DNA of 64,000 bases from Chloroflexota bacterium (GTDB taxonomy: Bacteria > Chloroflexota > UBA11872). The translations under genes were made by a program, and so were the position numbers. Location: positions 1-64,000 of the forward strand of contig JAPOXD010000027.1 of NCBI GenBank assembly GCA_026707285.1, read 5' to 3'. A model generated the notes under the pieces. The model did not search any database, was not told the DNA's origin, and saw only the letters and a program-made list of their open reading frames with translations. Positions 17,225 to 26,783 of the stretch are shown piece after piece (positions within the stretch are counted from its first letter, which is position 1; every line of letters starts with the position of its first letter).

Positions 17225-18296
17225 GGTCGGGCTCCAGGCGCGAAAGAGTGACGTGCAGCGGCGCGGCGCGGGCGGCGACCACCCGTCCGACGGTGGCCGC
17301 GGTCGAGACGCCCGCTCCCGTGAGCGCCTCGCGAAACGCGTGCTCATCCTCCGGTGGAATGGCGATCAGCAGCCCGCCGCTCGTCTGGGCGTCGGCCAGG
17401 AGCAACCGCTCGGCGGCGGGAAGCTCCGCCACCCACTCCACCTGGCCGTCGAGCGCGGCCAGGTTGCGCTCGGTGCCGCCCGGCACCTCGTCCGCGGCAA
17501 TGAGCTCGCGCACCCCCGGAAGCACCGGCACGTGGTCGGCGAAGACCGTGGCCGAGCAGCCGCTGGCCTGCATCATTTCGCGCAGATGCCCCAAAAGCCC
17601 GTAGCCCGTGACATCCGTCATGGCATGGGCGCCGAACGTGCCGGCCACTTCCGCCGCCGCGCGATTCAGCGTCCGCATGCTGGCGACGGCGGCCTCCAAT
17701 GCCTCGGGCGGCGCGGCGTCATGCTTGAGCGCGGTGCTGATGATGCCCGTTCCGATGGACTTGGTGAGCACCAGCAGATCGCCGGGACGCGCCCCCGCGT
17801 TGGTGATGAGCGCATCCGGATGCGCCGTGCCGATCACCGCCATGCCGAACTTGGGCACCGGATCGTCCACGGAGTGGCCACCGGCGACCACGGCGCCCGC
17901 CTCGAGCACCGTGTCGGCGCCGCCGCGCTGGATCTCCGCGAGCACGTCGAGTGACAGAGTGTCGCGCGGAAACCCGGCAAGGTTGAGTGCAAGCAGCGGT
18001 GTGGCCGCCATGGCGTAGACATCGCTAAGCGCGTTGGCCGCCGCGATGGCGCCGAAGTCGTAGGGGTCGTCGACGATGGGCGTAAACACGTCGATGGTCG
18101 CCACGATTGCAAGGTCGTCGCGCACCCGATAGACGGCGGCGTCGTCCATCGTGGCGGCGTCCACCAGCAGGTCGACGTGCGCCATTTGCGGCATGCGGCG
18201 CATCACGTGCGCCAGCTCGGTCGGGCTGAGCTTGCAGGCTCAGCCGGCGCCGGGCGAATACCGCGTGAGCTTCGGTTGCGTCACATCCGGGGTCAT
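17211..18296 (-). CDS. selD: Selenide, water dikinase (SelD) containing selenocysteine at an in-frame UGA
   Basis: Makes selenophosphate from selenide and ATP, the selenium donor for selenocysteine synthesis. The frame from the ATG at 18294-18296 reads M-T-P-D-V-T-Q-P-K-L-T-R-Y-S-P-G-A-G, then TGA (18240-18242), then A-C-K-L-S-P-T-E-L. The stop-codon position is exactly that of the catalytic Cys17/Sec of SelD, so the TGA should be read as selenocysteine. The rest is complete: GAIAAANALSDVYAMAATPL, AGGHSVDDPVPKFGMAVIG, the Gly-rich TDVTGYGLLGHLREM, and DAQTSGGLLIAI. With the recoded codon the protein has 361 residues, the normal length. A gene finder that stops at TGA would start it at 18206 and lose the active site. 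Confidence 0.92.
18214..18242 (-). promoter_or_regulatory. Candidate bacterial SECIS element after the selD UGA
   Basis: Directly downstream of the UGA, 7 bases later, the transcript can form a stem AGCUC/GAGCU with a 9-base loop AGCCCGACC. Position and size are close to bacterial SECIS hairpins, which lie just 3' of the recoded UGA inside the coding sequence and bind SelB. It is short (5 perfect base pairs), so this remains a candidate. Confidence 0.45.
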
Positions 18297-18338
18297 TCTG
18301 GCAATCTACAGTACGCGGGAGGCGCCGCAGGGCTCCAG

Positions 18339-19700
18339 ATGCATCAGGCCGTGCCGCGGAAACTGACAACGTCGGCGGGGCGCCGCCGGCTGCGGCGGAT
18401 TTGGGCCGTCGCACTCGGCATGGGGCTGATCGCCGCGGTGTCGGCATCGGGCGCCACCGCCCGAGAGCCCGACGTCGACGCGGCCAAGCGCGACTCGCCC
18501 GTGCCGATTGCCGTGTCCTCGGGATGGTTCTATCCGGGACTTGGTGAGGACGGCGCCGGCTTCGGCGTGCGCAACTTTGCCGATGGGCCGCGGTTCTTCG
18601 ACGCCTTCAGGCGTTATGGCGGGCTCGACGTGATGGGATATCCAACGTCGCGCCCGTGGATCGGTCCGGGCGGGTTCATCTACCAGCTCAGCCAGCGCGC
18701 CCTGATGCAATGGTCGCCGGATGATGACAAGGTCCAGCTGGCCAATGTCTACGAGATCCTGCGCGAGGCCGGATACGACGACGCGCTCTATGCGCGCTCG
18801 ATCCCCCGCACCGAGCCCGACGAGTCGACGACGCTGGACGACGCGCGGGCCGTGCGGATGGGCTGGATGACCGATTCGGCGATCACGCAGGCGTTCCTGG
18901 CCAATCCCATCGAGCCCGACAGCGTGGATGCCGCCATCGAGCTCCACGGTTTGCCCATGTCCTATCCGGAGACTTTCGGTCCGTTCGTGGTACAGCGCTT
19001 CCAGCGGACGGCGCTGCAGCATTGGGTGGAAGCGGTCGATGGGGGCGAGCCGGTTGGCACGGTGGTGCTAGTCAACAGCGGCGACCACTACAAGGACCTG
19101 GTCCTCGGGGATTCGGCGGTTACCACGCCCCACGCGCACGACGACACGCGCATGCTGGATCTGCGCGACGGGGCGGAGGTCTACGTGGACGCCGTCCTCG
19201 CCTGGACGACGCAGCGGAACTACAATGTCATCGACGACGCGCTCGCCGAGGCGCTGCGCCTGTTGGAGGGAGTGCCGTCGGCTACGCCTGGCCTCGAGGC
19301 CGCCGCGGAGGTTTCCGCGCCGATCCGCTATCGGTCACTCCCATTCGACGTCTACGCGACGTTCAATCCACCGTCGCGAATCGCCGTCAACCGCGACCTC
19401 CAGGATGAGCGACTCGAGGCCGTGGCGGCTGTGCTCGCGCACGAGTTGCAGCACCTGGCGGATTTCCACGAAGAGCGGTACGTGCCGTCCGACGCCGCGT
19501 GTCTCGAGGCGGAGATCCGCGCCGTGACCGCCGAAGCGAGCGCGTGGAGCACGCTGATGGGTCCAACCGGCGCGGAGAATCCGCAGTCGGCCTTGGAGCG
19601 GATGGAAAATGCCCGGCTACAGGCGGTGCAGGCGGGAAGCGAGACCATCCGCGCGTTGGTCGAGGACGGGTGGGCCGAGCAGTGCTCACAGCACCGTTGA
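18339..19700 (+). CDS. Secreted HEXXH metallopeptidase-like protein with N-terminal GYP-S/QRF repeats
   Basis: Signal-peptide protein (RRRLRRIWAVALGMGLIAAV, then SASGATA). The N-terminal half carries two copies of a ~60-residue repeat. Copy 1 reads GGLDVMGYPTSRP ... FIYQLSQRALMQW; copy 2 reads HGLPMSYPETFGPFVVQRFQR and LQHWVEAVDG. The same two-copy unit precedes the beta-lactamase-like domain at 26784-28448. The C-terminal half has AVLAHELQHLADFHEE with H368-E-L-Q-H372, a zinc-peptidase HEXXH motif. I chose the ATG at 18339, which puts the signal peptide near the start; the longer frame from 18177 runs antisense through selD. Substrate unknown. Confidence 0.78.
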   Translation: MHQAVPRKLTTSAGRRRLRRIWAVALGMGLIAAVSASGATAREPDVDAAKRDSPVPIAVSSGWFYPGLGEDGAGFGVRNFADGPRFFDAFRRYGGLDVMGYPTSRPWIGPGGFIYQLSQRALMQWSPDDDKVQLANVYEILREAGYDDALYARSIPRTEPDESTTLDDARAVRMGWMTDSAITQAFLANPIEPDSVDAAIELHGLPMSYPETFGPFVVQRFQRTALQHWVEAVDGGEPVGTVVLVNSGDHYKDLVLGDSAVTTPHAHDDTRMLDLRDGAEVYVDAVLAWTTQRNYNVIDDALAEALRLLEGVPSATPGLEAAAEVSAPIRYRSLPFDVYATFNPPSRIAVNRDLQDERLEAVAAVLAHELQHLADFHEERYVPSDAACLEAEIRAVTAEASAWSTLMGPTGAENPQSALERMENARLQAVQAGSETIRALVEDGWAEQCSQHR

Positions 19701-19902
19701 GCATTGACGGTGCGGGCAGCCGCCGCCTAGCATCGTCCATGGCCGTTTGGAACGCCCCGGAGCCCCGCATGCGTCGGGCATATAGGCGGCCGGCGGTGGA
19801 CGCCTAGCGAGACGCCGCCGGCTTCGCGTGACCACGACAGTGGCACGCCTCTCGACGCATGCCGGCGCCCACGCCAGGCGCCTTCCTTAACGAGTTTCAC
19901 CC

Positions 19903-21141
19903 ATGCCTGCCAATGCCCTTGACGTTCTTGACGCGCGCGGCCTGATCTCGGCCGCCAGCGACGCCGACGCACTGCGCCGCGCCCTCGACCGGCCGCTGAC
20001 CTTCTACGTGGGGTTCGATCCCACCGCGACAAGCCTGACAGCCGGCCACCTGGTGACGCTGATGATGGCGCACCACCTGGAGCAGGCCGGCCACCGGCCC
20101 ATCCTGATCGCGGGCGGCGGCACGGGGATGATCGGCGACCCGTCGGACCGGCTGGACACGCGAGCGCTGCTGACGCACGAGGACGTGGCGGCCAACGTGG
20201 CCGCGATTCGCACGCAGCTGGAGCGGTTCGTCGATCTCAGCGAGGGCGACGCCCTGGTGCTCAACAACGCCGACTGGCTGGCGGAGCTGGGATACCTGGA
20301 GTTTCTGCGGGACATCGGCCGCCATTTCAGCGTGAACGAAATGCTGGCCACCGACACCTACCGCAACCGCTTGGACGCCGGAGAAAACCTGAATTTCATC
20401 GAGCTGAACTACCGCCTGCTGCAGGCCTACGACTTCCTGCATCTCTACCGGGAGTACGGCTGCACGCTGCAAATCGCCGGCAGCGACCAGTGGTCCAACA
20501 TCCTGGCCGGCGTCGACCTCATTCGCCGCGTGGAGCGCACGCAGGCCTTCGGGCTGGTGGCCCCGCTGCTGACGACGGCGGAAGGCGCGAAAATGGGGAA
20601 GACGGCGGCGGGCGCGGTGTGGCTGGACCCCGGCCGCAGGCCGCCGTTCGACTTCTACCAGTTCTGGATCAACCTGGCGGACGGTCTGGTAGCGCAGGCG
20701 CTGGGCATGCTGACGACGCTGCCGATGTCGGAGGTTGCCGCGTTGCGCGACCTGCGCGGACCGGACGTTCGGCGGGCCAAGCAGGCGCTGGCGCACAACG
20801 TGACGGCCACCGTGCACGGACGCGAGGCGGCCGACGCCGCGCGCGAAACGGCCCGGTCGCTGTTCGCCGACGCGACAGGCGACGCGGAGGCCGTGCCGAC
20901 AACCCTCGTAACCGCCGCCGAGCTGGAGGCCGGCATCTCAATCGTCGACCTGCTCGTGCGCACCGACCTCGCGCCGTCGCGGGGAGCGGCGCGCCGGCTC
21001 ATCGCGCAGGGCGGGGCTTACGTCGGGGAATCGCGCGCCGCGGACCCCGAGGCCATCGTGAACCGCTCACAGGTACCCGACGACGGCCTGCTGCTGCGGG
21101 CCGGGCGCAAGCGGTATCACCGCGTGGTCGTGGGGCCTTAG
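19903..21141 (+). CDS. tyrS: Tyrosyl-tRNA synthetase
   Basis: Class I aminoacyl-tRNA synthetase for tyrosine. Features: the F-D-P-T-A tyrosine-site segment, a HIGH-like TAGH motif, GSDQWSN (amino-acid and tRNA recognition), the KMSKS-like loop as KMGKT, and a C-terminal S4 RNA-binding domain (APSRGAARRLIAQGGAYVGE). The 412-residue length matches TyrRS. The ATG follows a weak upstream sequence. No leader with a clear T-box is seen (see rejected items). It stands alone between the secreted peptidase and tag. Confidence 0.95.
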   Translation: MPANALDVLDARGLISAASDADALRRALDRPLTFYVGFDPTATSLTAGHLVTLMMAHHLEQAGHRPILIAGGGTGMIGDPSDRLDTRALLTHEDVAANVAAIRTQLERFVDLSEGDALVLNNADWLAELGYLEFLRDIGRHFSVNEMLATDTYRNRLDAGENLNFIELNYRLLQAYDFLHLYREYGCTLQIAGSDQWSNILAGVDLIRRVERTQAFGLVAPLLTTAEGAKMGKTAAGAVWLDPGRRPPFDFYQFWINLADGLVAQALGMLTTLPMSEVAALRDLRGPDVRRAKQALAHNVTATVHGREAADAARETARSLFADATGDAEAVPTTLVTAAELEAGISIVDLLVRTDLAPSRGAARRLIAQGGAYVGESRAADPEAIVNRSQVPDDGLLLRAGRKRYHRVVVGP

Positions 21142-21206
21142 GTGGCCGGGGTTCGCCGCAGGCCGCTACCCTCGAAGCCGAAGCAATCGACCGCTGAGGA
21201 GGCTGT

Positions 21207-21824
21207 ATGGCATCCCGACGCCAGTCCGACGACGTAGTGCCGCCGCGCCGCGTGAAGCTGCGCAAGTCCGCCACCCCGGAGGACATGGCGGACGCGGGAC
21301 TGCGACGCGCGGCCGGGCAGACGATGCGCTGCGAGTGGGCCCAGCGCAATCCCGACCTGACCATCTATCACGATGACTTCTGGGGCGAGCCGCCGGCTGA
21401 CGACCGCGAGTACTTCGAGCGCATGATGCTGGAGATCTTTCACGCCGGATTGAGCTGGACGCTGATCTGGAACAAGCGCGAAAGCCTGCGCCGCGCGTAC
21501 GACGAGTTCGACATTGACGCCGTCGCTTCCTATGGACCCACCGAGGTGACGCGACTGATGAACGACCCCAAAGTGGTCCGCAGCGCGAAGAAGATCGACG
21601 CGGCCATCGCCAACGCGCGCACGGTGCTGGAGCTCCAGGCCGAGCACGGCGACCTGGCGTCGTTTCTGCGGCAACTGCCCGACGACGCCGAGGACAAGAT
21701 CAAGGTGCTGCGAAAGACGTTCGCCTTCATGGGGCCGGGCGTGGCGCGCGGCTTCCTGGAAGCCACCGGCCTGATTCCAGTGCCGCACCATCCCTACTGC
21801 TTCAAGGCGTCCGGTGGCAGCTGA
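21207..21824 (+). CDS. tag: DNA-3-methyladenine glycosylase I
   Basis: Tag-family base-excision enzyme that removes 3-methyladenine from alkylated DNA. Typical segments: MRCEW (Zn-ligand Cys), YHDDFWGEP, EIFHAGLSWTLIWNKRESLRRAYDEFD, FAFMGPGVARGFLEATGL, and the C-terminal PHHPYCF, which provides the His and Cys zinc ligands. The N-terminal ~40 residues are an extension relative to the family's usual start. GAGGAGG upstream of the ATG supports the start. A single-domain protein of 205 residues. Confidence 0.88.
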   Translation: MASRRQSDDVVPPRRVKLRKSATPEDMADAGLRRAAGQTMRCEWAQRNPDLTIYHDDFWGEPPADDREYFERMMLEIFHAGLSWTLIWNKRESLRRAYDEFDIDAVASYGPTEVTRLMNDPKVVRSAKKIDAAIANARTVLELQAEHGDLASFLRQLPDDAEDKIKVLRKTFAFMGPGVARGFLEATGLIPVPHHPYCFKASGGS

Positions 21825-21840
21825 TCCGAAGGCGCCGGCC

Positions 21841-22776
21841 ATGAGGCTGCTCATTGGGACCCGCGAGGGCCTGCGAGACGGCGAGGGCGCGACGCTGGGT
21901 CTGGGCGGACGGGCCATCCGCGCGCTTGCCGGTCGCCCCGATGACGCGTGGATGGTCGTCGACGGGCGCGAGGTCTGGCGGGTACAGGGCCGAAGGCTGA
22001 CCCCGGCGACTGCCGCGGGGGCGCTGGGCGATCCCGCGCTGACGTGCGTCCTACCCACACGCGCAGGTGTTCTGGTCGGCACGGAAGGCGCGTATCTCCG
22101 ACGATTCGGCGGCCGGTCGCGGCTGGGCAACGAGGCTCTCGCGCCGGTGGCCGGCTTCGACGAAGCCGAGGGTCGCGAGCACTGGTTCACGCCCTGGGGC
22201 GGGCCGGCGGCGACTCGGACTTTGGCCGTCGACAAACACGGCGGGCTCTACGTCAATGTGCATGTGGGTGGAGTACTACGCTCCGATGACGACGGCGAAT
22301 CCTGGCAAGCGACGGCCTTGGACATCAGCGCCGACGCGCACCAGGTCATCGCGCCCGCGGGTCACGACGGCCTGCTGCTGGCCGCCACCGCGCGCGGCTT
22401 GGCCGTCTCGCGTGACCGGGGCGGTTCGTGGGAGCTGGACGTGCGCGGCCTGCACGCGACCTATGCCCGAGCGGTCGCTCTCAGCGGCTCTACGATCCTG
22501 CTCTCGGTCGCGCGTGGACCCGGCGGACAGGACGCCGCCCTATATCGGCGTTCGCTCGACGGCGACGAGCCGTTCGTGCGCTGCCGGGACGGACTCCCCG
22601 ACCACTTCGACGGCAACATCGACACCCACACCCTGGTGGCCGATGGGGCCGACGCGGCATTCGCCGGTCCCGACGGGGCGATCTATTGCTCGGACGACGG
22701 CGGCTATGGCTGGGAACAGACGCTCAGTGGGCTGTCCACCGTGTATGCACTGCTGATCGAGCGCGGTCGAACCTAG
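21841..22776 (+). CDS. Beta-propeller (BNR/sialidase-like) protein of unknown function
   Basis: Repeats with Asp-box character are visible: SDDDGESWQ, SRDRGGSWE and SDDGGYGWE, each a S-x-D-x-G-x-x-W pattern, spaced about 40-100 residues apart. This is the pattern of BNR/VPS10/YCF48-type propellers. No signal peptide is seen, so it is probably cytoplasmic. I chose the ATG at 21841; a GTG at 21814 inside the end of tag is the alternative. Its stop shares CTAG with the stop of the convergent GlyA-GcvT gene. The function is unknown; propellers of this kind occur as enzymes, adaptors and sensors. Confidence 0.7.
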   Translation: MRLLIGTREGLRDGEGATLGLGGRAIRALAGRPDDAWMVVDGREVWRVQGRRLTPATAAGALGDPALTCVLPTRAGVLVGTEGAYLRRFGGRSRLGNEALAPVAGFDEAEGREHWFTPWGGPAATRTLAVDKHGGLYVNVHVGGVLRSDDDGESWQATALDISADAHQVIAPAGHDGLLLAATARGLAVSRDRGGSWELDVRGLHATYARAVALSGSTILLSVARGPGGQDAALYRRSLDGDEPFVRCRDGLPDHFDGNIDTHTLVADGADAAFAGPDGAIYCSDDGGYGWEQTLSGLSTVYALLIERGRT

Positions 22777-25700
22777 CCTCGGAAGCGGGTGATGACGGTG
22801 GCCGCGGCGGGGAGGGCGTAGCGGCCGCCGGGGCCCAGGTCGGCGGGCGATTGGGGGCGGCCGGCGCGGCGCGCCGATACGCCGGCGAAAATGCGCAGCT
22901 CGGTGCGCCGTCGCGTGTGCCGGGTACCGACGTGGGCCATGCCGATCTGGCGACCGCTGGAAGCGCGCGTGGCGCTGGTGACCGTGCCGATCCAGGCACC
23001 GCGTGGATCGGTGACGGGATCGCCCTGCCGCGCCATGGGCACGCGCTCGTCGGCGATCGAGAAGCGCACGATGGACGCCTTGCGCCCGGCCTCGCGCCGC
23101 ACGTAGGGATCGCGACCGACGAAGAACGGCTTGTGGGCCTTGACGAAGCGACCGAATCCCGCGTCGCCCGGCGTGAGGTCCAGCGGGCCGGCGAGCTCGT
23201 GACCGTAGAGCGGGAAACCGGCTTCGGTGCGCGTTGAGTCGCGCGCTCCGAGGCCAACGGGCACGACGCCGTCGTCGGCGCCCGCCTCGAGGATCGCGTC
23301 CCACACGGTGCGCGCGGCCTCCGGGTGCACGAAGATCTCGAAGCCGGTCGCCTCGCCCGTGTAGCCGGTGTGGGAGATCTCGACGTCGGCGCCGGCGAGC
23401 GTGAAGGCGCGCACGTGGTTCATGCGCATGGCGTCGAGCGCGCGCCGCTCGTCGTCCGTGGCGACGATTCGCTGGAGGACTTGACGCGACTTCGGTCCCT
23501 GGAACGCCAGGTCGAGCCGCGCCGAGTCGCCCGCGGCCGGGCTCTTGAGGTCCAGGAGATCGGCGCGCACGGGCAATCGCGCCGCGCCGTCGCCCGAAAC
23601 GACCTGGTGGACGCCGTCGTTGACGCCCGTCAGCCAGGCCCAATCCTTCGGCGCGTTGGCCGCGTTCACCACCGCCATGAATCGGTCGCGGGCCAGGCGG
23701 TAAATGATGAGGTCGTCCAGGCAGTCGCCGTTGGCGTCGAGTAGGTAGGTGTACGCCGCGCGGCCCACCCGAAGGCGGCTCGCGCTGCCGGTGACGACGA
23801 GGTCCAGGAACTCGGCGGCATTCGGGCCGGAGACGGCGAAGACGCCCATGTGCCCCACGTCGAACAGCCCGGCCGACTTGCGCACGGCCTGGTGCTCGTC
23901 CGCGATGCTGGTGTACCAGACCGGCATGTCCCAGCCGGCGAAGGGGATCAGCTTCTTTGCGTGCTCGGCGTGGAAGGCGTGCAAGGGCGTGTGGTGCAGT
24001 TGCTCCGACTCGGGCTCGCGCCACTCGAACGGCTGGGGTCCGTCGCTGGTGGCGGCGACCGGGCGCCGGCCCACGAACCAGGGGCGGGACGCATCGTCGG
24101 GAGGCGCGGCGTCAGTCAGCGCCGGCGAATCGCCCTGATGCGCGGTCACCGTGACCGGGCCGCTGAGCTTCCGGCTCGGCTCGTCGGGATCGACGATCAC
24201 GTAGCCGTCGGATGCCGCCTGGAGCCAGTCGGCCAGCGCATTGGCGCGGTCGGGATCGGCGGCGATCAGGGCGGAGGTTTCCGCTGCCTCGGCGGGTCGA
24301 GAAACGATCGCGTTGACAGCATCGCTGCCAGGCGGGCCCGCGAGGGCCACGTGACGCGACTGCCCGGGCTCGAGATCACGCACCCGCCGGTTGGCGACCT
24401 CGTCCAGGAACGAAAACACACGAGCGCCACGAACGAGCAGCAGGCCCGACGTGCTCGCCGGCGGATCGGCGGGAGGCGGCCCCTCGGCGTGTCCGCGGCG
24501 GGCGAAGTCGAGAACCTCGGCGCGCAACGACTGCATGGCGTCGTAGCCCATGCGCCCGCGGTAGCGCGGGGTCCGTCGGCCGGTGTAAGTCACGCCGTGC
24601 ATGGCGCGAAACGCGCGCGCCAGGATGCCGGCCAGCGTCTTCATGTCGTCCGCGCCGTAGCCGCGTTGGGTCAGCCAGGGCGTGCCCATGCGAATGCCGG
24701 TTGGCGCGGCGAAACCGCGGTCGCCGGGCACCGAGTTGCGATTGGCCACAATGCCCAGGGCTTCCAGCATGCGCACCGCCGGCTCGCCGCGCAGATCGCC
24801 TTGGGCTCCGACCCGGCGCAGATTCACGACGAACAGATGGGTATCGGTGCCGCCGTAGGCGACGCCGACGCCCTCGGCATCCAGGGCGTCGACGAGCGCC
24901 CTGGCGTTGGCGATGATCTGGTGCTGGGTGCGCTGAAACGCCTCCGTGGCCGCCATCTTGAACATGACCGCCATGGCCGCGATCTTGTTGAGGTGCGGGC
25001 CGCCCTGCTCGCCGGGAAACACGGAGCGATCGATGGCGCGCATCAGGTCGCGCCGGTGCGACAGGATCACCGCGCCGCGCGGGCCGAACAGCGTCTTGTG
25101 CGTGGTGAAGGTGACGACGTCGGCGATGCCCACCGGCGAGGGATAGGCGCCCGCGACGACCAGCCCGGCCGGATGCGAGATGTCCGCCATCAGCAGGGCG
25201 CCCACGTCGTCGGCAATGGCGCGGAACCGCTCCCAATCGGGCGCCCAGGGATACGAGGTGTAGCCGGCGATGATCAACCGCGGGCGGGCGGCTTTGGCGC
25301 GCGCGGCGATGTCGTCGTAGTCCAGCTGTGCGTCGGGTCCCGGAATGCGGTAGCTGATCGACTTGAACCGCCGTCCCGAGCGGTTGACGGACGCGCCGTG
25401 GCTCAGGTGCCCGCCGTGGGCCAGGGCCAGCCCCATGATGGTGTCTTCGGGGTCGAGCAGGGCTTCCTCGACGGCGTTGTTGGCCGCCGCGCCCGAGAGC
25501 GGCTGCACGTTGACCCACAGCCGGTCCGCCGCGACGCGGTCGTTGGCGAATAGGTCCGCGCAGCGGCGCTGCGCCAGCGCTTCCACCAGGTTGCTGAACT
25601 CGTTGCCCTGGTAGTAGCGGCGATCGCCGAAGCGCCGGGTGCGGGCGAGCTGCCGGTCGATGTCCGCCAGCGCCGCCTCCTGGTCGCGGATCATCGCGGC

Positions 25701-25907
25701 CGCCGCATAGCCCTCGGCGTAGATGCTGGTGAAGGGCGACGCCAGCGCGTCGCGCACCGGCTTGGGCGTGAGGCTTTCGGACGGGATCAGGATGAGCTTG
25801 TCGCGCTGGCGGGCGTGCTCCCGCTCGATGAGGTCGGCCACCAACGGGTCGACGTCCGAGACGGAGCGATCGAGCGCGAGGTCGGCGTAGGTGGGGTCGA
25901 GGGACAT
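22773..25907 (-). CDS. GlyA-GcvT fusion: serine hydroxymethyltransferase joined to aminomethyltransferase-like domain
   Basis: A 1044-residue protein with two one-carbon domains. Residues 1-465 are a serine hydroxymethyltransferase (LILIPSESLTPKPVRDAL, AHGGHLSHG, and the PLP-binding Lys271 in TFTTHKTLFGPRG). Residues ~636-1044 are a GcvT-type domain (TPLHAFHAEHAKKLIPFAGWDMPVWYT, GLFDVGHMG, SHTGYTGE, GLGARDSTRTEAGFPLYGHEL). About 170 residues of unfamiliar sequence link them. SHMT makes 5,10-methylene-THF from serine. GcvT also uses THF and the aminomethyl-lipoate of GcvH, so the fusion places both on one chain. No gcvH or gcvP lies near. The domain calls are firm; the coupling is inferred. 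The frame is continuous. Confidence 0.9.
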   Translation of the reverse strand: MSLDPTYADLALDRSVSDVDPLVADLIEREHARQRDKLILIPSESLTPKPVRDALASPFTSIYAEGYAAAAMIRDQEAALADIDRQLARTRRFGDRRYYQGNEFSNLVEALAQRRCADLFANDRVAADRLWVNVQPLSGAAANNAVEEALLDPEDTIMGLALAHGGHLSHGASVNRSGRRFKSISYRIPGPDAQLDYDDIAARAKAARPRLIIAGYTSYPWAPDWERFRAIADDVGALLMADISHPAGLVVAGAYPSPVGIADVVTFTTHKTLFGPRGAVILSHRRDLMRAIDRSVFPGEQGGPHLNKIAAMAVMFKMAATEAFQRTQHQIIANARALVDALDAEGVGVAYGGTDTHLFVVNLRRVGAQGDLRGEPAVRMLEALGIVANRNSVPGDRGFAAPTGIRMGTPWLTQRGYGADDMKTLAGILARAFRAMHGVTYTGRRTPRYRGRMGYDAMQSLRAEVLDFARRGHAEGPPPADPPASTSGLLLVRGARVFSFLDEVANRRVRDLEPGQSRHVALAGPPGSDAVNAIVSRPAEAAETSALIAADPDRANALADWLQAASDGYVIVDPDEPSRKLSGPVTVTAHQGDSPALTDAAPPDDASRPWFVGRRPVAATSDGPQPFEWREPESEQLHHTPLHAFHAEHAKKLIPFAGWDMPVWYTSIADEHQAVRKSAGLFDVGHMGVFAVSGPNAAEFLDLVVTGSASRLRVGRAAYTYLLDANGDCLDDLIIYRLARDRFMAVVNAANAPKDWAWLTGVNDGVHQVVSGDGAARLPVRADLLDLKSPAAGDSARLDLAFQGPKSRQVLQRIVATDDERRALDAMRMNHVRAFTLAGADVEISHTGYTGEATGFEIFVHPEAARTVWDAILEAGADDGVVPVGLGARDSTRTEAGFPLYGHELAGPLDLTPGDAGFGRFVKAHKPFFVGRDPYVRREAGRKASIVRFSIADERVPMARQGDPVTDPRGAWIGTVTSATRASSGRQIGMAHVGTRHTRRRTELRIFAGVSARRAGRPQSPADLGPGGRYALPAAATVITRFRG

Positions 25908-25973
25908 CAGGGCATCCTTGAGATCAGCGCCATAAGCGTACGGCGGCTTCGCGAGCGCGACGAACGCCGCCGG

Positions 25974-26678
25974 CTATTCGACGACCCGGCGGCCTTCGCG
26001 GAGGGCTTTGGACCGAGCCTCCTGCATGGTCATGCGCACCCGGCCGCCGAAGCGTTCATTGAGCCAGGGATCGCCGCGAACGTGATAGCCGCCCTTCTCC
26101 CAGAAGCCGGGCTCCTCGTGGTCCATGAACTCCAGGCCGCGCACCCACTTGGCGCTCTTCCAGAAGTACAGGCTCGGCAGCACCAGGCGCAGGGGTCCAC
26201 CGTGCTGTTGCGGCAGCGGGCCGCCGTCGTGGTTGATGGCGAACAGCACGTCGTCCTGGTCGAGCTCGGCAAGGGTGACGTTGGTGGTGTAGCCGGGGTC
26301 GGCGTGGATCATCACGTAGTCCGCGCCGGGCAGCGGCTTGATGCGCTTGAGCACCTCGCGCACGTGCACGCCTTCCCAGAGGTTGTCGTAGCGGCTCCAG
26401 TGGGTGACGCAGTGGATGTCCGAGGTGATCTCGGTGCGCGGCAGGGACGTGAACTCCTCCCAGCTCCAGCGCGCCTCTTCCTCGACCAGCCCGGTCACGC
26501 GGAAGTCCCAGCGGGTCATGTCGTAGGCGGCCGGCTCCTGGTAGTGCAGCACGGGCCACTTCGAGGTGAGGGTCTGGCCGGGCGGAAGGCGCGGCTCGCG
26601 CAACTCGGGCGGGCGCGGGCTGACGTCGGGCGTGTCCGGCGCCACGGCGGCGCGGGAGCCAAAGAGCCGGTCGAACAT
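25974..26678 (-). CDS. Molybdopterin-dependent oxidoreductase (sulfite oxidase/MsrP-like domain)
   Basis: Protein of about 234 residues with the oxidoreductase molybdopterin-binding fold. The molybdenum-ligand Cys lies in SDIHCVTHWSRYDNLWEGV, and the typical segments GGPLRLVLPSLYFWKSAKWVRGLEFM and EKGGYHVRGDPW complete the fold. It is shorter than sulfite oxidase and has no haem, FAD or Mo-Co dimerisation domain. No Tat signal is seen with the ATG at 26676-26678, which I chose because GGAGCGG precedes it. That suggests a cytoplasmic enzyme, unusual for the MsrP group. Substrate unknown. Confidence 0.87.
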   Translation of the reverse strand: MFDRLFGSRAAVAPDTPDVSPRPPELREPRLPPGQTLTSKWPVLHYQEPAAYDMTRWDFRVTGLVEEEARWSWEEFTSLPRTEITSDIHCVTHWSRYDNLWEGVHVREVLKRIKPLPGADYVMIHADPGYTTNVTLAELDQDDVLFAINHDGGPLPQQHGGPLRLVLPSLYFWKSAKWVRGLEFMDHEEPGFWEKGGYHVRGDPWLNERFGGRVRMTMQEARSKALREGRRVVE

Positions 26679-26783
26679 GGTCCGCTCCATGAGCAACGCG
26701 TATCTGTTACCCGATGGTACTGCGCAAGTCACCCGGCGGTGCGTGTAATCACGCACACAAGCCTGCGGGGAGCGCCCACGGTT

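Noticed and set aside
19701-19902. Possible T-box leader upstream of tyrS (CAGTGGCACGCC)
   Set aside because: Resembles the T-box core only loosely. The TGG is followed by C, whereas a tRNA-Tyr leader would be expected to have TGGT to pair with the A discriminator. No Stem I with a Tyr specifier is visible.
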